From: JADJQU01 sp035490315
Lineage (GTDB): Bacteria > Planctomycetota > UBA1135 > GCA-002686595
DNA length: 17,720 nucleotides
Assembly (NCBI GenBank): GCA_035490315.1
Contig: DATHET010000215.1
Coordinates: 1 to 17,720 of the forward strand
Direction of reading: 5' to 3'
The notes beneath the pieces are model-generated. The model was not told the origin of the DNA. It saw only the letters and a program-made list of their open reading frames with translations, and ran no database searches. Numbering within the stretch: the stretch's first letter is position 1; each line of letters opens with the position of its first letter. This document shows positions 1 through 8,028 of this stretch, piece after piece. Made by a program: the position numbers and the translations under genes.

Positions 1-127
1 ACGAGACGTGATCGCGCCGCAGCGTGTCGATGGTGAACAGCAGCAGGTTGTAGCGCGGCGACGGTGGCGGCGAGCAGTTGCCGAGCAGCGCGAGCAAGAG
101 CGCCGCGAAGACGATTCGCAGGTTCAT
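1..127 (-). CDS. Sulfatase-family lipoprotein, N-terminus only (runs off the left edge)
   Basis: Reading leftwards from an ATG at 127-125, 42 codons stay open to the window edge. The product begins with a short basic start, a hydrophobic stretch (residues 4-15) and a cysteine at 18 (LLGNC, a lipobox-like but imperfect motif), followed by SPPPSPRYN and then LLLFTIDTLRRDH. That last block is the usual first strand and metal-site entry of alkaline-phosphatase-superfamily sulfatases (the N-[IV]-L-x-x-x-I-D-x-L-R-x-D-H pattern). The catalytic Cys/Ser-x-Pro-x-Arg motif would lie outside the window, so activity cannot be judged. The ATG overlaps the TGA of the upstream ligase gene (shared bases 125-126), which suggests translational coupling and the last position seen in the gcv operon. 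A lipoprotein attachment would place it in the envelope. A phosphodiesterase or phosphoglycerol-transferase relative is possible. Confidence 0.72.
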   Translation of the reverse strand, partial: MNLRIVFAALLLALLGNCSPPPSPRYNLLLFTIDTLRRDHVS

Positions 128-852
128 CGCGAGCGCACGAAATCCGCGTCGAGGTAGCGCGGGCCGAGCTCTTTCGCGAGCTCGCGTTCATCGGCCTCGG
201 GCACGCTGGCTTCGAGCTCGACTTCGAATTCCGCTTCGAAGGCCTGTTTCAGCGCCGGGGCGAAGGCGGCGGGAGTCAGGCCGCGGCGGCGCGATTCCAG
301 AGTCGCGATCTCGCCCTCGAGGGCCGAGGAGCCGAGCTTGATCGACCCATGGTGCAGGACGCGGCCGGCCTTGCGCCGCTGCGCGGATCCAACGCCTTTC
401 ATCTCGTCCCAGACCAGATCGAGCTCGGTCGAATGGTGGAAGCACATCCCGCTGCCCGGCCGATCGGAGCGCAGCGCATCCGCTCCGCGCAGCCTGGCCT
501 CGACACCGAACTCGGCCAGGGCCCGCGCGATGGCGCGGTGCACGCGCGCGTAGGATTCGCTGACGCCGTTCGCGTACAGGGGCAGCGAGAGGTCCGCGCT
601 GATCGAGAAAGTCAGCTCGCGCACGTGGTGGATCGCGCCGCCGCCGGTGATGCGCCGCACCAGCTTGCTCGCGCGCTCATGGCCTGGGACGTCGGCGAGC
701 TTCTGGAAATAGCCGAGCGATAGGGTGTCGGGCTTCCAGGAGTAGAAACGCACCGTCGGCGGCAGGCCGGGTGTCGCGAGCAGAGCCTCGTCGAGGCCCA
801 TGTTGAAATCCGGCGCCGCGGCCCAGGTGGTGATCAGGCGCCAGGCAGCCAT
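124..852 (-). CDS. Lipoate-protein ligase A / octanoyltransferase (LipM-like) family protein
   Basis: A 242-residue protein of the BPL/LPL catalytic-domain family, which moves lipoyl or octanoyl groups onto the lysine of lipoyl domains. Visible family motifs are RRITGGGAIHH (residues 66-76), the substrate-pocket loop, and MKGVGSAQRR (151-160) with the conserved Lys152, followed by HHGSIKL (167-173). Cys137, in the MCFHHST segment just before the lysine motif, matches the position where LipM-type octanoyltransferases carry their catalytic cysteine, so transfer of octanoate from acyl carrier protein is as likely as ATP-dependent lipoate ligation. The length fits the single-domain form without the LplA accessory domain. 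It lies 67 bases downstream of gcvH on the same strand, so GcvH is the obvious substrate. A weak hairpin (876-881 with 895-900) sits in that gap. Family assignment is firm; the exact reaction is not. Confidence 0.88.
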   Translation of the reverse strand: MAAWRLITTWAAAPDFNMGLDEALLATPGLPPTVRFYSWKPDTLSLGYFQKLADVPGHERASKLVRRITGGGAIHHVRELTFSISADLSLPLYANGVSESYARVHRAIARALAEFGVEARLRGADALRSDRPGSGMCFHHSTELDLVWDEMKGVGSAQRRKAGRVLHHGSIKLGSSALEGEIATLESRRRGLTPAAFAPALKQAFEAEFEVELEASVPEADERELAKELGPRYLDADFVRSR

Positions 853-919
853 GGCTCCAGATTAGAGCACGCTCGGATGCCTGACGAATCGCCGGGCATC
901 AGCGCGCGCTCTCGAGTGC

Positions 920-1318
920 TCAGTGCTTGCTGTGCGCGACGTGCTTCTCGTAGGCGGCCGCGTCCATCAGGCCGTCGAGATTCTTCGAGCTGACTTTCAA
1001 TTTGACCATCCAGCCGGAGTTCCACGGATCCTTGGCCAGGATCTCGAGGTGCTCCTCGATCGTGTGGTTGACGTCGACGACTTCGCCGGTCACCGGCGAG
1101 TTGAGGTCGGAGACCGCCTTGACGGATTCGATCTCGCCGAAGGTCTCGCCGGCCTTGACCATGCGGCCGGCTTCGGGGAGGTCGCAGTAGACCAGGTCGG
1201 ACGTGTTGCCGTTGGACAGCTCCTGCACGGCGAAATCCGTGATGCCGATCAGGGCGGTGTCGCCCTCGAGCTTGACCCACTCGTGGGTAGGGGAGTACTT
1301 GCGGTCGTCGGGGCGCAT
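920..1318 (-). CDS. gcvH: Glycine cleavage system H protein
   Basis: A 132-residue H-protein, the lipoyl-carrying shuttle of the glycine cleavage complex in the cytoplasm. It begins with YSPTHEWVKLEGD and ITDFAVQEL, both typical of the family, and carries the lipoylation motif ESVKAVSDLNSPVTGEV with the acceptor lysine at residue 67. The tail (NSGWMVKLKV, then a helical LMDAAAYEKH end) is also standard, and the length is normal. It starts 31 bases after the gcvT stop and is followed by a lipoyl/octanoyl transferase gene that can modify it. No clear Shine-Dalgarno sequence precedes the ATG. The P-protein genes (gcvP) are not in this window. Confidence 0.97.
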   Translation of the reverse strand: MRPDDRKYSPTHEWVKLEGDTALIGITDFAVQELSNGNTSDLVYCDLPEAGRMVKAGETFGEIESVKAVSDLNSPVTGEVVDVNHTIEEHLEILAKDPWNSGWMVKLKVSSKNLDGLMDAAAYEKHVAHSKH

Positions 1319-1349
1319 GGCGTTGGTTCTCGGTGGGTCGGAAGGGTGA

Positions 1350-2447
1350 CTATTTTCGGGTGCGCGAGAAGAAGGGCAGCTCCTGCACGCGGCAGGCCTG
1401 GCGCTTCCCGCGAAAATCCAGCTCGAGCTCGGTCCCGGCGCCGGCGGCGTCGAGGCTTACGTAGGCCGAGGCGATGTTCGTCGACAGGGTCGGCGAGGGC
1501 GCGCCGGAGCAGACCTGCCCGACCGCCGTCGCTCCGCGGAACACTTCCGTGCCCTGGCGCGGCACGCGCGGTCCCGGCGTGGTCAGGCCGACCAGCTTGC
1601 GCCGCGGATTCTGGTTCACGCGTTCGAGCGCGGCGCGGCCGATGGTGTCTTTCTTCTCGGGAGCGAAGGACACGCCGAAATGCAGGCCGGCTTCGATCGG
1701 GTTGTGCAGGGCGTCGATCTCGTGTCCGTAGAGCGGCATGCCGGCTTCCAGGCGCAGGATGTCGCGGGCTCCGAGGCCGATCGGTTGCAGGCCCTCGCCG
1801 GCGCCGAGCTCGGTCAGGGCGCGCCAGACCCGCGGGCCCTCGGCGTTCGGGAGATACAGTTCGTAGCCCAGCTCGCCGGTGTAACCCGTGCGGCTGACGC
1901 GCGTCTTCTCGAGGCCGCAGACAGTGGCGAAGTCGAACTTGTAGTAGCCGAGCTTCGCGAGATCGAAGCCGGTGACCGCGCGCTGCAGGATGTCGCGCGA
2001 AGTCTGTCCCTGGATCGCGATCATCGCGGTCCTGTCGGTCTGGTCGTCGATCACCACGTCGAAGCCCTTGGCGTGCTCGCGCATCCAGGCCAGGTCCGCG
2101 GCGGTGTTGGAGGCGTTGACCACGATGTAGACCGAGTCCGCTTCGCGGTAGAGCAGCACGTCGTCGATCGGATTGCCGTCCTCGCGACAGAACAGCGAGT
2201 AGCGGATCGAATTGACCGGAATCTTCGCGCAATAATTGGTCGCGATCTTGTCGACGAAGGCCAGCGCGTCTTTGCCGCGCACGTGCACGCGGCCCATGTG
2301 GCCGAGGTCGAACAGGCCGGCCTTGGTGCGCACGCAGTTGACCTCGTCGAGGATCGGGCCGTACTGCACCGGCATGTGCCAGCCTCCGAAGTCGATCAGC
2401 TTGGCGCCGAGCTGCTCATGGATGGCGTGGATCGAGGTGGTCTTCAT
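1350..2447 (-). CDS. gcvT: Glycine cleavage system T protein (aminomethyltransferase)
   Basis: A 365-residue T-protein, which takes the aminomethyl group held on lipoyl-GcvH and gives ammonia and methylene-tetrahydrofolate. Recognisable blocks in order are the start MKTTSIHAIHEQLGAK, DFGGWHMPVQYG (19-30), DLGHMGRVHVRG (47-58), the IDD acidic motif (94-96), NASNTAADLAWM (111-122), RTGYTGELGYELY (186-198) and GARDILRLEAGMPLYGHEID (226-245), ending with a C-terminal barrel domain. I chose the ATG at 2447 because MKTT is the usual start of this family. An in-frame ATG at 2486 would add 13 residues. Neither has a convincing ribosome site, and a still longer open frame upstream reads as non-family sequence. 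First gene of the leftward gcvT-gcvH-ligase-sulfatase run. Confidence 0.95.
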   Translation of the reverse strand: MKTTSIHAIHEQLGAKLIDFGGWHMPVQYGPILDEVNCVRTKAGLFDLGHMGRVHVRGKDALAFVDKIATNYCAKIPVNSIRYSLFCREDGNPIDDVLLYREADSVYIVVNASNTAADLAWMREHAKGFDVVIDDQTDRTAMIAIQGQTSRDILQRAVTGFDLAKLGYYKFDFATVCGLEKTRVSRTGYTGELGYELYLPNAEGPRVWRALTELGAGEGLQPIGLGARDILRLEAGMPLYGHEIDALHNPIEAGLHFGVSFAPEKKDTIGRAALERVNQNPRRKLVGLTTPGPRVPRQGTEVFRGATAVGQVCSGAPSPTLSTNIASAYVSLDAAGAGTELELDFRGKRQACRVQELPFFSRTRK

Positions 2448-2486
2448 GGGCCGACTGAGGCCTTCGAGGGGCGCTGCGAGGGACAT

Positions 2487-2622
2487 CGGGGCGGAGGATG
2501 CTAGTGGATCCGCCCCACAGCGGAAAGAGTCCCGTGCGCCGACCCGTCTCCACGGCGCGGGGTACGGTTCTGCATCGGGGCGGGTCCTGCCTGCGCGTCC
2601 CTCGGCGCCGGCCCGAAGTTCC
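2487..2622. promoter_or_regulatory. Divergent intergenic region between gcvT and the secreted propeller gene
   Basis: This 136-base gap must contain the promoters for the leftward gcv operon and the rightward exported-protein gene, since the two run apart. I see no clear -35/-10 pair on either strand. A perfect 8-base inverted repeat (2488-2495 with 2509-2516, GGGGCGGA and TCCGCCCC, 13-base loop) sits just upstream of the longer gcvT start and would form a hairpin in the gcvT leader. It could be an operator or simply leader structure. The regulatory role is inferred from gene orientation only. Confidence 0.4.
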
Positions 2623-4236
2623 ATGCGCCATGCTGCTCGCGTCTTCGGTTGGATTGTCGCCCTTGGGCCGGTCGGAATTCTCTTCCCGGCCGCCGCAAGT
2701 GCCCAGGTCGCCGACCCCTTCGCGCCCGGGACACGCTGGATCTCCGCTCCGTCACCGGGGGCGGCCTGGATGCCGGTCAGCGTGGATTTCGCCGCCGCGG
2801 GCGAGCTGGTGATCGCCGCCGGAGCCCTGGGCTCGCCGCGCTGGATGGCTTTTTCCGCGCCAGCGCCCGCGGGCCCGAACGGCCAGGTCCAGCCCCTGAT
2901 CAGCGGCCTGGCCAACCCCGCGACCCTCTCGACCATGCAAGTGCGCGCCGGCGATCAGGCAGGCGAGCTCTTCGCCGTGTCCCAGGTCCCCGATCCCGAC
3001 AACGCGCACAGGAAAACGGAAGTGGCCCGCTTCGATGGGCGCGCGCCCAACGCGCTCGGCGCGGCCGTTTGGACCCATGACCTGGGGCTGCACGTCAACG
3101 GCCTGGCGAGACTCTGCGCCGCGAGCGACGGTTCGCGCGTGGTCGCGATCGTCAACGACACGCCGACGCAGACCCTGCGCATCGAGTGGCTCGACGGCGC
3201 GAGCGGTGCGCTGCTCTCGCGCATCGATCGCAGCGGCGGAACCCTGCGTCAGTTCGCCGCCAGCTCCGACGTCGAGTCCGTCGCGATCGTCGCGGGACTC
3301 GACCTGTGGGTGTTCGATTCGCTCGGGAACCAGCGCCACCACGAAGTTTTGTCCGCATCGACGCAAGCCCTCGCCCTCTCCGGCGACGGAAAAACGCTGC
3401 TCATCGGAGCGCCCGGCCTGCTGCGCGTCCTTGCCTGGACCAACAATCTGTTCGCCGAGCGCTCGCGCGAGATCGCGCCGCTGTCGGAGCTGCCCGTGCG
3501 CTGCGCCGTGTCCGATGACGGCAGGACCTGGGCCGCGGCCTGGTGGAACTCGATCACCGGCCGCGATCTGCGCCTGGAGCTGCGCGGCGCCCCGAGCGAC
3601 GCACTCATCTGGCAGGAATTGCAGACCGCGCCCGCGGGCTCACCGCAGAACTATCCAGAGACCCTGTGCATCGCCCGCGACGGCCGGCGCGCGGCCTTCG
3701 GCCTGTGGGGTAGCCTCGACGCGCAACCCGAGGTCCTGCTCGTCGATCGCGACCTGGCGCAATCCGTCGTGCGCCTCGACCTCCCCGGCTCGGTGCTGGC
3801 CCTCGCCCTCGATCCGAGTGCGACCCGGCTCGCGATCGCGATGAAGCACGCCCACGCGAACCAATTCGCGACCACCGGCGAAGTGCGTCTCTTCGACACC
3901 GGAGAGCGCGACGTCCAGGCCCTCGACCAGGCGCACCTCGGCCAGCCCCTCGCCGTGACGGCCCGCCGCGCCGGCGCGCGCTCGACCTGGTTCCTCTACG
4001 GCCCGCGATCGAGCTCGAGCCAGGTGATCCCCGGCATCAGCGGCTTCCTGGGCCTGAAGCGTCGCGGACTCTCGCTGATCCAGGCTCCCGCGGACGCCGC
4101 CGGCCGCGCGAGCGCCAACCTGCCGATCCCCCTGATCCCCTCGGCCTCGGGCGTGCCCTTCTCGGTCCAGGCTCTGTTCCGCTCGCGGTCGGGATCGAGT
4201 TTCTCGGCCACCGTGCTCGACCCGCTGGCGCTCTGA
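2623..4236 (+). CDS. Secreted propeller-like protein of unknown function
   Basis: A 537-residue exported protein that I cannot assign to a named family. It starts with a signal peptide (MRHAARVFGW, hydrophobic to about residue 24, AASA then a likely cut after residue 27). The body has recurring short beta-rich segments such as VVAIVNDTPTQTLRIEWLDG, ALALSGDGKTLLIGAPG, CAVSDDGRTWAAAW and CIARDGRRAAFGLW, the look of a WD40/PQQ-type beta-propeller that tracks data point by point. The last 60 residues (DAAGRASANLPIP, GVPFSVQALF, then an ATVLDPLAL end) resemble the C-terminal beta-domain common on planctomycete exported proteins. I chose the ATG at 2623 because it places the signal peptide at the N-terminus; the open frame continues upstream without protein-like features. 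A strong palindrome follows the stop at once, so it is probably a single-gene unit. Its role is probably extracellular or periplasmic; any ligand is unknown. Confidence 0.8.
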   Translation: MRHAARVFGWIVALGPVGILFPAAASAQVADPFAPGTRWISAPSPGAAWMPVSVDFAAAGELVIAAGALGSPRWMAFSAPAPAGPNGQVQPLISGLANPATLSTMQVRAGDQAGELFAVSQVPDPDNAHRKTEVARFDGRAPNALGAAVWTHDLGLHVNGLARLCAASDGSRVVAIVNDTPTQTLRIEWLDGASGALLSRIDRSGGTLRQFAASSDVESVAIVAGLDLWVFDSLGNQRHHEVLSASTQALALSGDGKTLLIGAPGLLRVLAWTNNLFAERSREIAPLSELPVRCAVSDDGRTWAAAWWNSITGRDLRLELRGAPSDALIWQELQTAPAGSPQNYPETLCIARDGRRAAFGLWGSLDAQPEVLLVDRDLAQSVVRLDLPGSVLALALDPSATRLAIAMKHAHANQFATTGEVRLFDTGERDVQALDQAHLGQPLAVTARRAGARSTWFLYGPRSSSSQVIPGISGFLGLKRRGLSLIQAPADAAGRASANLPIPLIPSASGVPFSVQALFRSRSGSSFSATVLDPLAL

Positions 4237-4237
4237 G

Positions 4238-4284
4238 GGTACTGCCCCGCATCGCTGTGCTGCACAGCGATGCGGGGCAGTGCC
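4238..4284 (+). terminator. Perfect long hairpin after the propeller gene
   Basis: Bases 4241-4260 and 4262-4281 are exact reverse complements around one central base, which as RNA gives a 19-base-pair stem with a 3-base loop. A T-G wobble and two more G-C pairs extend it to 4238-4284. It begins 2 bases after the TGA at 4234-4236. There is no T-run after it, so it is either an intrinsic terminator of the weak-U type found in GC-rich genomes or an RNA 3'-end stabiliser. The position strongly favours transcript-end function. Confidence 0.7.
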
Positions 4285-4464
4285 GGTTCCGGGATTGGGT
4301 TTGCGCAGGCCCGAGATCTCAAGGCCGCGCGCCGCTGGACCCGATACGGCGCACTGATCCCCATCCCCGGGGAGGATCCGGAGTCTCGTCCCGTCGACAC
4401 GGGACCGGCGCCGCACCATGCCATCCACTGGACTTTCCTGGGGAGCGACAGGAACCCATCAGAC

Positions 4465-7400
4465 ATGTTCAGCGGAAGAATCCAGAGCGTCGTCTTCTCC
4501 CTCCTCGCCCTCTTCGCCGCCTCATGCAGCGGTAGCGGCGGCGGCAGCTCCAATTCGAACTCGATCGTGACGATCGAGCAGGACCTGACCCTCGACCCGA
4601 CGGGCGCGACCACGGTGATCACCTTCATGGTCGATCCCGGCACGCTGGACGTCACGAATTTCGACGCGGACAACGGCCAGGTCGCGCAGACCGTCAACCA
4701 GGCGGGCGCCAGCTTCACCGTGGCCTGGGACGCGCCGGTCGGCACCGCGACGCAGGTGCGCCCGCTCGCCGTCGGGAACGTCGCGAGCACATTCCTGCCG
4801 GTCACGACCTCCGACGCTTCGCAGTCGAGCTTCGTGATCACCGTGGCCAATCAGGTCGCGGGGCTCGGCGCAGACACGATCACGGCCCAGTTCAGCGGCC
4901 CGAACCTGATCGAGAGCGAAGCCGAGGACATCGCGAACTGGACGCTCAAGGACGGCACGACCACCCTGCCGCTCGCCGGCTCGACCTTCGACTTCGACAG
5001 CTCGACCCAGACCCTGTCGGTCACGACCGGCGCGATGGCCAACCTGCACGCGAGCTTCAGCCTTGCCGCGCAGAGCACGCTCCACACCGTCGCCGATCTC
5101 GCCCTGGCCACCACCGCGGTCGCCGGAGTCGCCACAGGTGACGCCGTGCCGCCGACCTTGACCACGGTCGCGCAGAACCTCGCCCAGGATCCCTTCGGCC
5201 GCGTCATCGACTTCACTTTCAGCGAGGCGATGGACCCGATCTTCTGCGACGTGCTCTCGAACTTCGGCGGTCAGGTCCCGGACGTGGCGACCACCTTCTC
5301 GCAGCCGACGTCGACCCTGCTGCGCGTCACTTTCAACAATCCGATCGTCCCCGGTGTCAACACGCTCGACCTCGAGAACCTGCTCGACGCCCACGGCAAC
5401 GCCTTCCCCGATCAGAACGTCGCGGTCACGGCCGGCACGACGGTGGCCAACAACTTCGCAACCGGGCCGGACGTCACGACCGTCGAGGGGCTGGGCGGAG
5501 ACCTGCTCGAGATGACCTTCGTGCAGGCGATCGATCCTGACGACGCGTCGCTGCCCGCGAATTGGAACCTCGAGATCCCGACCGGGAACCCGATCGACCT
5601 CTCCAATTGCGTTTTCACCTATGACCTTCTGAACAAGTCGCTGAGCGTCGAGCTCGACGTCGACGTGCAGAACGGCGACACCTTCACCTTCGAAGCGCAG
5701 AGCGGCAGCGAGCCGCACGACGTCGACGGCCAGCTGTTCACTACGTCAGTCGCCGGTCTGATCAGCGGCGAGTCCAGCCTGCCCACGCTGGTGTCGGTCA
5801 CGCAGAACCGCGTGTTCGATCCCACGGGCAAGACGCTCGACATCTCCTTCAGCGAAGCCATGGACGAGACCACGGCGGAAACGGAGCTGAACTGGAACGT
5901 TCCGGGCCACGTGGTGCAGACCGCCACCCTGCTGCCTTCCAAGACCGTGGTGCGCGTCGATTTCGACCTGTTCGTGCTGCCGGGAACCGACACGCTCGAC
6001 GTCTCCGCCTTGGAGGACCTCGCGGGCAATGCGATGGCCGCGGTGCTCGCCCACGCGGTGGTCAGCACCGACGTCACCGCTCCGGCCGCCTCGCAGATCA
6101 CGGCCGCGGCCGTCGAAGGCTCGGCCAACGACATCGTCCGCGTCACCTTCAACGACGACCTGATCGTCAGCGAGATCAGCGACCTCGCCAACTGGACTCT
6201 GGAATCGCCGGTCGGTGTGAGCATGCCGCTGGTCGGTGCGGGAGTCGCCTGGAACAGCGCGGGCCGTCAAGCGACGATCACCCTCCCGGACGGCAGCGAT
6301 CTGGTCGGCGGCAACAGTGCCCGCGCCGCCTTCGCGAACGTGCACGACATCGGGGGCAACGCGATCTCCGCGGCCACGATCACCACCACCGTCAGTGGGG
6401 AAGTGAACGTGCCCGTGGTCGACTCGGTGTGGGTCAAGACCGCCTTGACGAACCACGTCGTGGTGCGCTTCAGCGAGCCCTGCACGCAGATGGACGACAT
6501 CACCGGCTTGACGCACTACGCGGTGCACAACTCGCTCGGGACCCTGAAGGGCACGCCGACGAGCGCGACCGAGAGCGTCGACCACCTGGGCGTCGAGCTG
6601 GTCTTCGGCTTCGCCGTCGTCGCCGGCTCGGACACCCTGGACCTGTCGGGAATCACCGACGTCGCCGGGAACGCGATGTTCCCGGTGCTGCAGCACGCGG
6701 TGGCTCCGCAGGATTCGAGCGCGGTCGGCTTCGACGATCCCGCGTCCGACCTGACCGCCGTCACGGGTGAAGCCAATGACGTGGTGACGATCGTGTTCAC
6801 CACCAAGCCCTCGCGCTGGAATCTGCTCCTGCCCGCGAACTACACCATCTCGCTGCTCGGCACGCCGCTCGATCTGTCCGGCGCGCACTTCAGCTACGAC
6901 GGCGCCTTCACGGTGACGATCCTGCTCGACGGTCTGGCCCAGACCAACCTGCAGACCGGTGCCGTGTACGACGTCGACATGCCCGCGCTCGACAGCGTCC
7001 AAGGCGTCACGGGAAGCCCGATGAACGCTGCCTTGACCGCCGGTGGCGAGTCCACCGCGCCGACCATGCCCGCGGGCTTGACGCGCATCGACGCGGCCAA
7101 TCCGCTCGATTCCGTGCTGATCCAGTTCAGCGAAGCGGTCGACGAAGCCTCGGCCGAGACCTTGATCAATTACGACCTCAACGGAGGCGCGAATCCCGAC
7201 ACGGTCACGCGCGTCGGCCTGAACACCGTGCGCGCCACCTGGAACGGCGGCGTGATCCAGGGCGACACGGTCAACGCAACCGTCGCCGACCTGGCGGGCA
7301 ACATCGGCGTGATGACGCGCGCGGTGACGGCCGAGGATCCCCAGGGTCCCCTGGTCGTGTCCGTCGACGGAGTCAGCGTCCAGAACTCCGGCCTGGACAC

Positions 7401-7956
7401 GATCGCGGTCGAATTCGACAAGCCGATCGACCTGGCCAGCGGCTTGAGCCCGAGCAACTACGGAGTCACGAACGGCCTCCCGGTCGTGCTCTCGAATGCG
7501 TCCCTGAGCTTCAACAGCACCAACGACACGGTGACGATCCACCTGCCGGCCGGAGTCGAGCTCGATCCGACCCAGGGCATCACCGTGACCGTCCAGAACG
7601 TCGAGGACCTCGCGGGTCTGGTCATGAGCCCGCCGGCCAACATCGGCGGCGCGGTGACCGGTGACTCCACGCCCCCGGCCTTCGGCGCTTCCTTCGCGAA
7701 CTACCGCGCGGACGTCGCCGGACTGGCGATCGACGTGCGCTTCAGCGAGGACATCCCGACCAGCTTCGCGACCCTGACCACGAACTGGTCGGTCTCCGGC
7801 GGGCAGACGGTCGACCTGGTCACGATGCTGACTCCGTCGCACTACCGCCTGACGCTCTCGGCCGCGATGACTCTGGGTGAGACCCTCGATCTGACCGCGG
7901 TTCCGGACATGGCCGGGAACGTTTCCGGCGCCCTTTCGATCAGCCCGACCCTGTGA
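4465..7956 (+). CDS. Large lipoprotein of tandem Ig-like (SbsA/SwmB-type) repeats
   Basis: An 1163-residue surface lipoprotein. The start MFSGRIQSVVFSLLALFAASC gives a short basic end, a hydrophobic core and a lipobox-like AASC with the lipid-bearing Cys at 21, followed by a Gly/Ser-rich flexible spacer. The rest is about eleven beta-sandwich units. Short units carry the signature F-S-E-x-M/V-D, then T-L-D-L/V, then D-x-A-G-N (for example at 5221, 5851, 7132), which is typical of Ig-like domains in bacterial surface and adhesion proteins. They alternate with units that carry x-N-W-x-L. No catalytic domain is visible, so a structural, adhesive or cell-surface stalk role is inferred. An ATG 195 bases upstream is in frame but lies inside the hairpin after the previous gene and would bury the signal peptide, so I rejected it. 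Single gene between two terminators. Confidence 0.85.
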   Translation: MFSGRIQSVVFSLLALFAASCSGSGGGSSNSNSIVTIEQDLTLDPTGATTVITFMVDPGTLDVTNFDADNGQVAQTVNQAGASFTVAWDAPVGTATQVRPLAVGNVASTFLPVTTSDASQSSFVITVANQVAGLGADTITAQFSGPNLIESEAEDIANWTLKDGTTTLPLAGSTFDFDSSTQTLSVTTGAMANLHASFSLAAQSTLHTVADLALATTAVAGVATGDAVPPTLTTVAQNLAQDPFGRVIDFTFSEAMDPIFCDVLSNFGGQVPDVATTFSQPTSTLLRVTFNNPIVPGVNTLDLENLLDAHGNAFPDQNVAVTAGTTVANNFATGPDVTTVEGLGGDLLEMTFVQAIDPDDASLPANWNLEIPTGNPIDLSNCVFTYDLLNKSLSVELDVDVQNGDTFTFEAQSGSEPHDVDGQLFTTSVAGLISGESSLPTLVSVTQNRVFDPTGKTLDISFSEAMDETTAETELNWNVPGHVVQTATLLPSKTVVRVDFDLFVLPGTDTLDVSALEDLAGNAMAAVLAHAVVSTDVTAPAASQITAAAVEGSANDIVRVTFNDDLIVSEISDLANWTLESPVGVSMPLVGAGVAWNSAGRQATITLPDGSDLVGGNSARAAFANVHDIGGNAISAATITTTVSGEVNVPVVDSVWVKTALTNHVVVRFSEPCTQMDDITGLTHYAVHNSLGTLKGTPTSATESVDHLGVELVFGFAVVAGSDTLDLSGITDVAGNAMFPVLQHAVAPQDSSAVGFDDPASDLTAVTGEANDVVTIVFTTKPSRWNLLLPANYTISLLGTPLDLSGAHFSYDGAFTVTILLDGLAQTNLQTGAVYDVDMPALDSVQGVTGSPMNAALTAGGESTAPTMPAGLTRIDAANPLDSVLIQFSEAVDEASAETLINYDLNGGANPDTVTRVGLNTVRATWNGGVIQGDTVNATVADLAGNIGVMTRAVTAEDPQGPLVVSVDGVSVQNSGLDTIAVEFDKPIDLASGLSPSNYGVTNGLPVVLSNASLSFNSTNDTVTIHLPAGVELDPTQGITVTVQNVEDLAGLVMSPPANIGGAVTGDSTPPAFGASFANYRADVAGLAIDVRFSEDIPTSFATLTTNWSVSGGQTVDLVTMLTPSHYRLTLSAAMTLGETLDLTAVPDMAGNVSGALSISPTL
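5161..7956 (+). repeat. Protein-coding super-repeat, period about 630 bases
   Basis: Equivalent points at the starts of the short Ig-like units fall at 5161, 5791, 6421, 7069 and 7684, so the spacings are 630, 630, 648 and 615 bases (210, 210, 216 and 205 codons). Each full period holds one FSEAMD-type unit followed by one NW-type unit; the last copy is a lone first-type unit that ends the protein. The copies are similar in pattern but clearly diverged at the base level, so this is an old duplication series and not recent tandem expansion. The region before 5161 holds one or two more diverged units. Confidence 0.75.
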
Positions 7957-7987
7957 AAACGGGCTTCTCGACCCGGCCACGAAACCC

Positions 7988-8028
7988 CCAGCGCGTCCGC
8001 GGAAACAGCCCGCGGGCGCGCTGGTTTT
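7988..8028 (+). terminator. Rho-independent terminator of the Ig-repeat lipoprotein gene
   Basis: Arms 7988-8002 and 8010-8024 form a 15-base-pair GC-rich stem with one T-G wobble and a 7-base loop (AAACAGC), followed directly by TTTT at 8025-8028. It starts 31 bases after the lipoprotein stop and separates that gene from the GTPase operon. Confidence 0.88.

Noticed and set aside
2581..2609. Glycine-riboswitch-like words upstream of gcvT (minus strand GCCGAGGG followed by AGGCAGGAC)
   Set aside because: The conserved words are on the right strand and in a tempting place, but only about six bases separate them, leaving no room for the P3 stem, and no P1 pairing is seen. A covariance search with the glycine riboswitch model would decide.
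2448..2936. 163-residue N-terminal extension of gcvT
   Set aside because: The frame is open but overlaps the divergent gene and has low-complexity sequence; GcvT homology begins at MKTT.
4270..4464. N-terminal extension of the lipoprotein from an upstream ATG
   Set aside because: That ATG lies inside the long hairpin and would place 65 residues ahead of the lipoprotein signal peptide.
4522..5718. 398-codon antisense frame in the same lipoprotein gene
   Set aside because: Same shadow effect; the sense strand has a signal peptide and repeat pattern that explain the DNA.
5746..7980. 744-codon open frame antisense to the Ig-repeat lipoprotein
   Set aside because: It is a by-product of GC-rich codon third positions; its composition is low-complexity Arg/Gly/Asp/Val/His with no domain or ribosome site.
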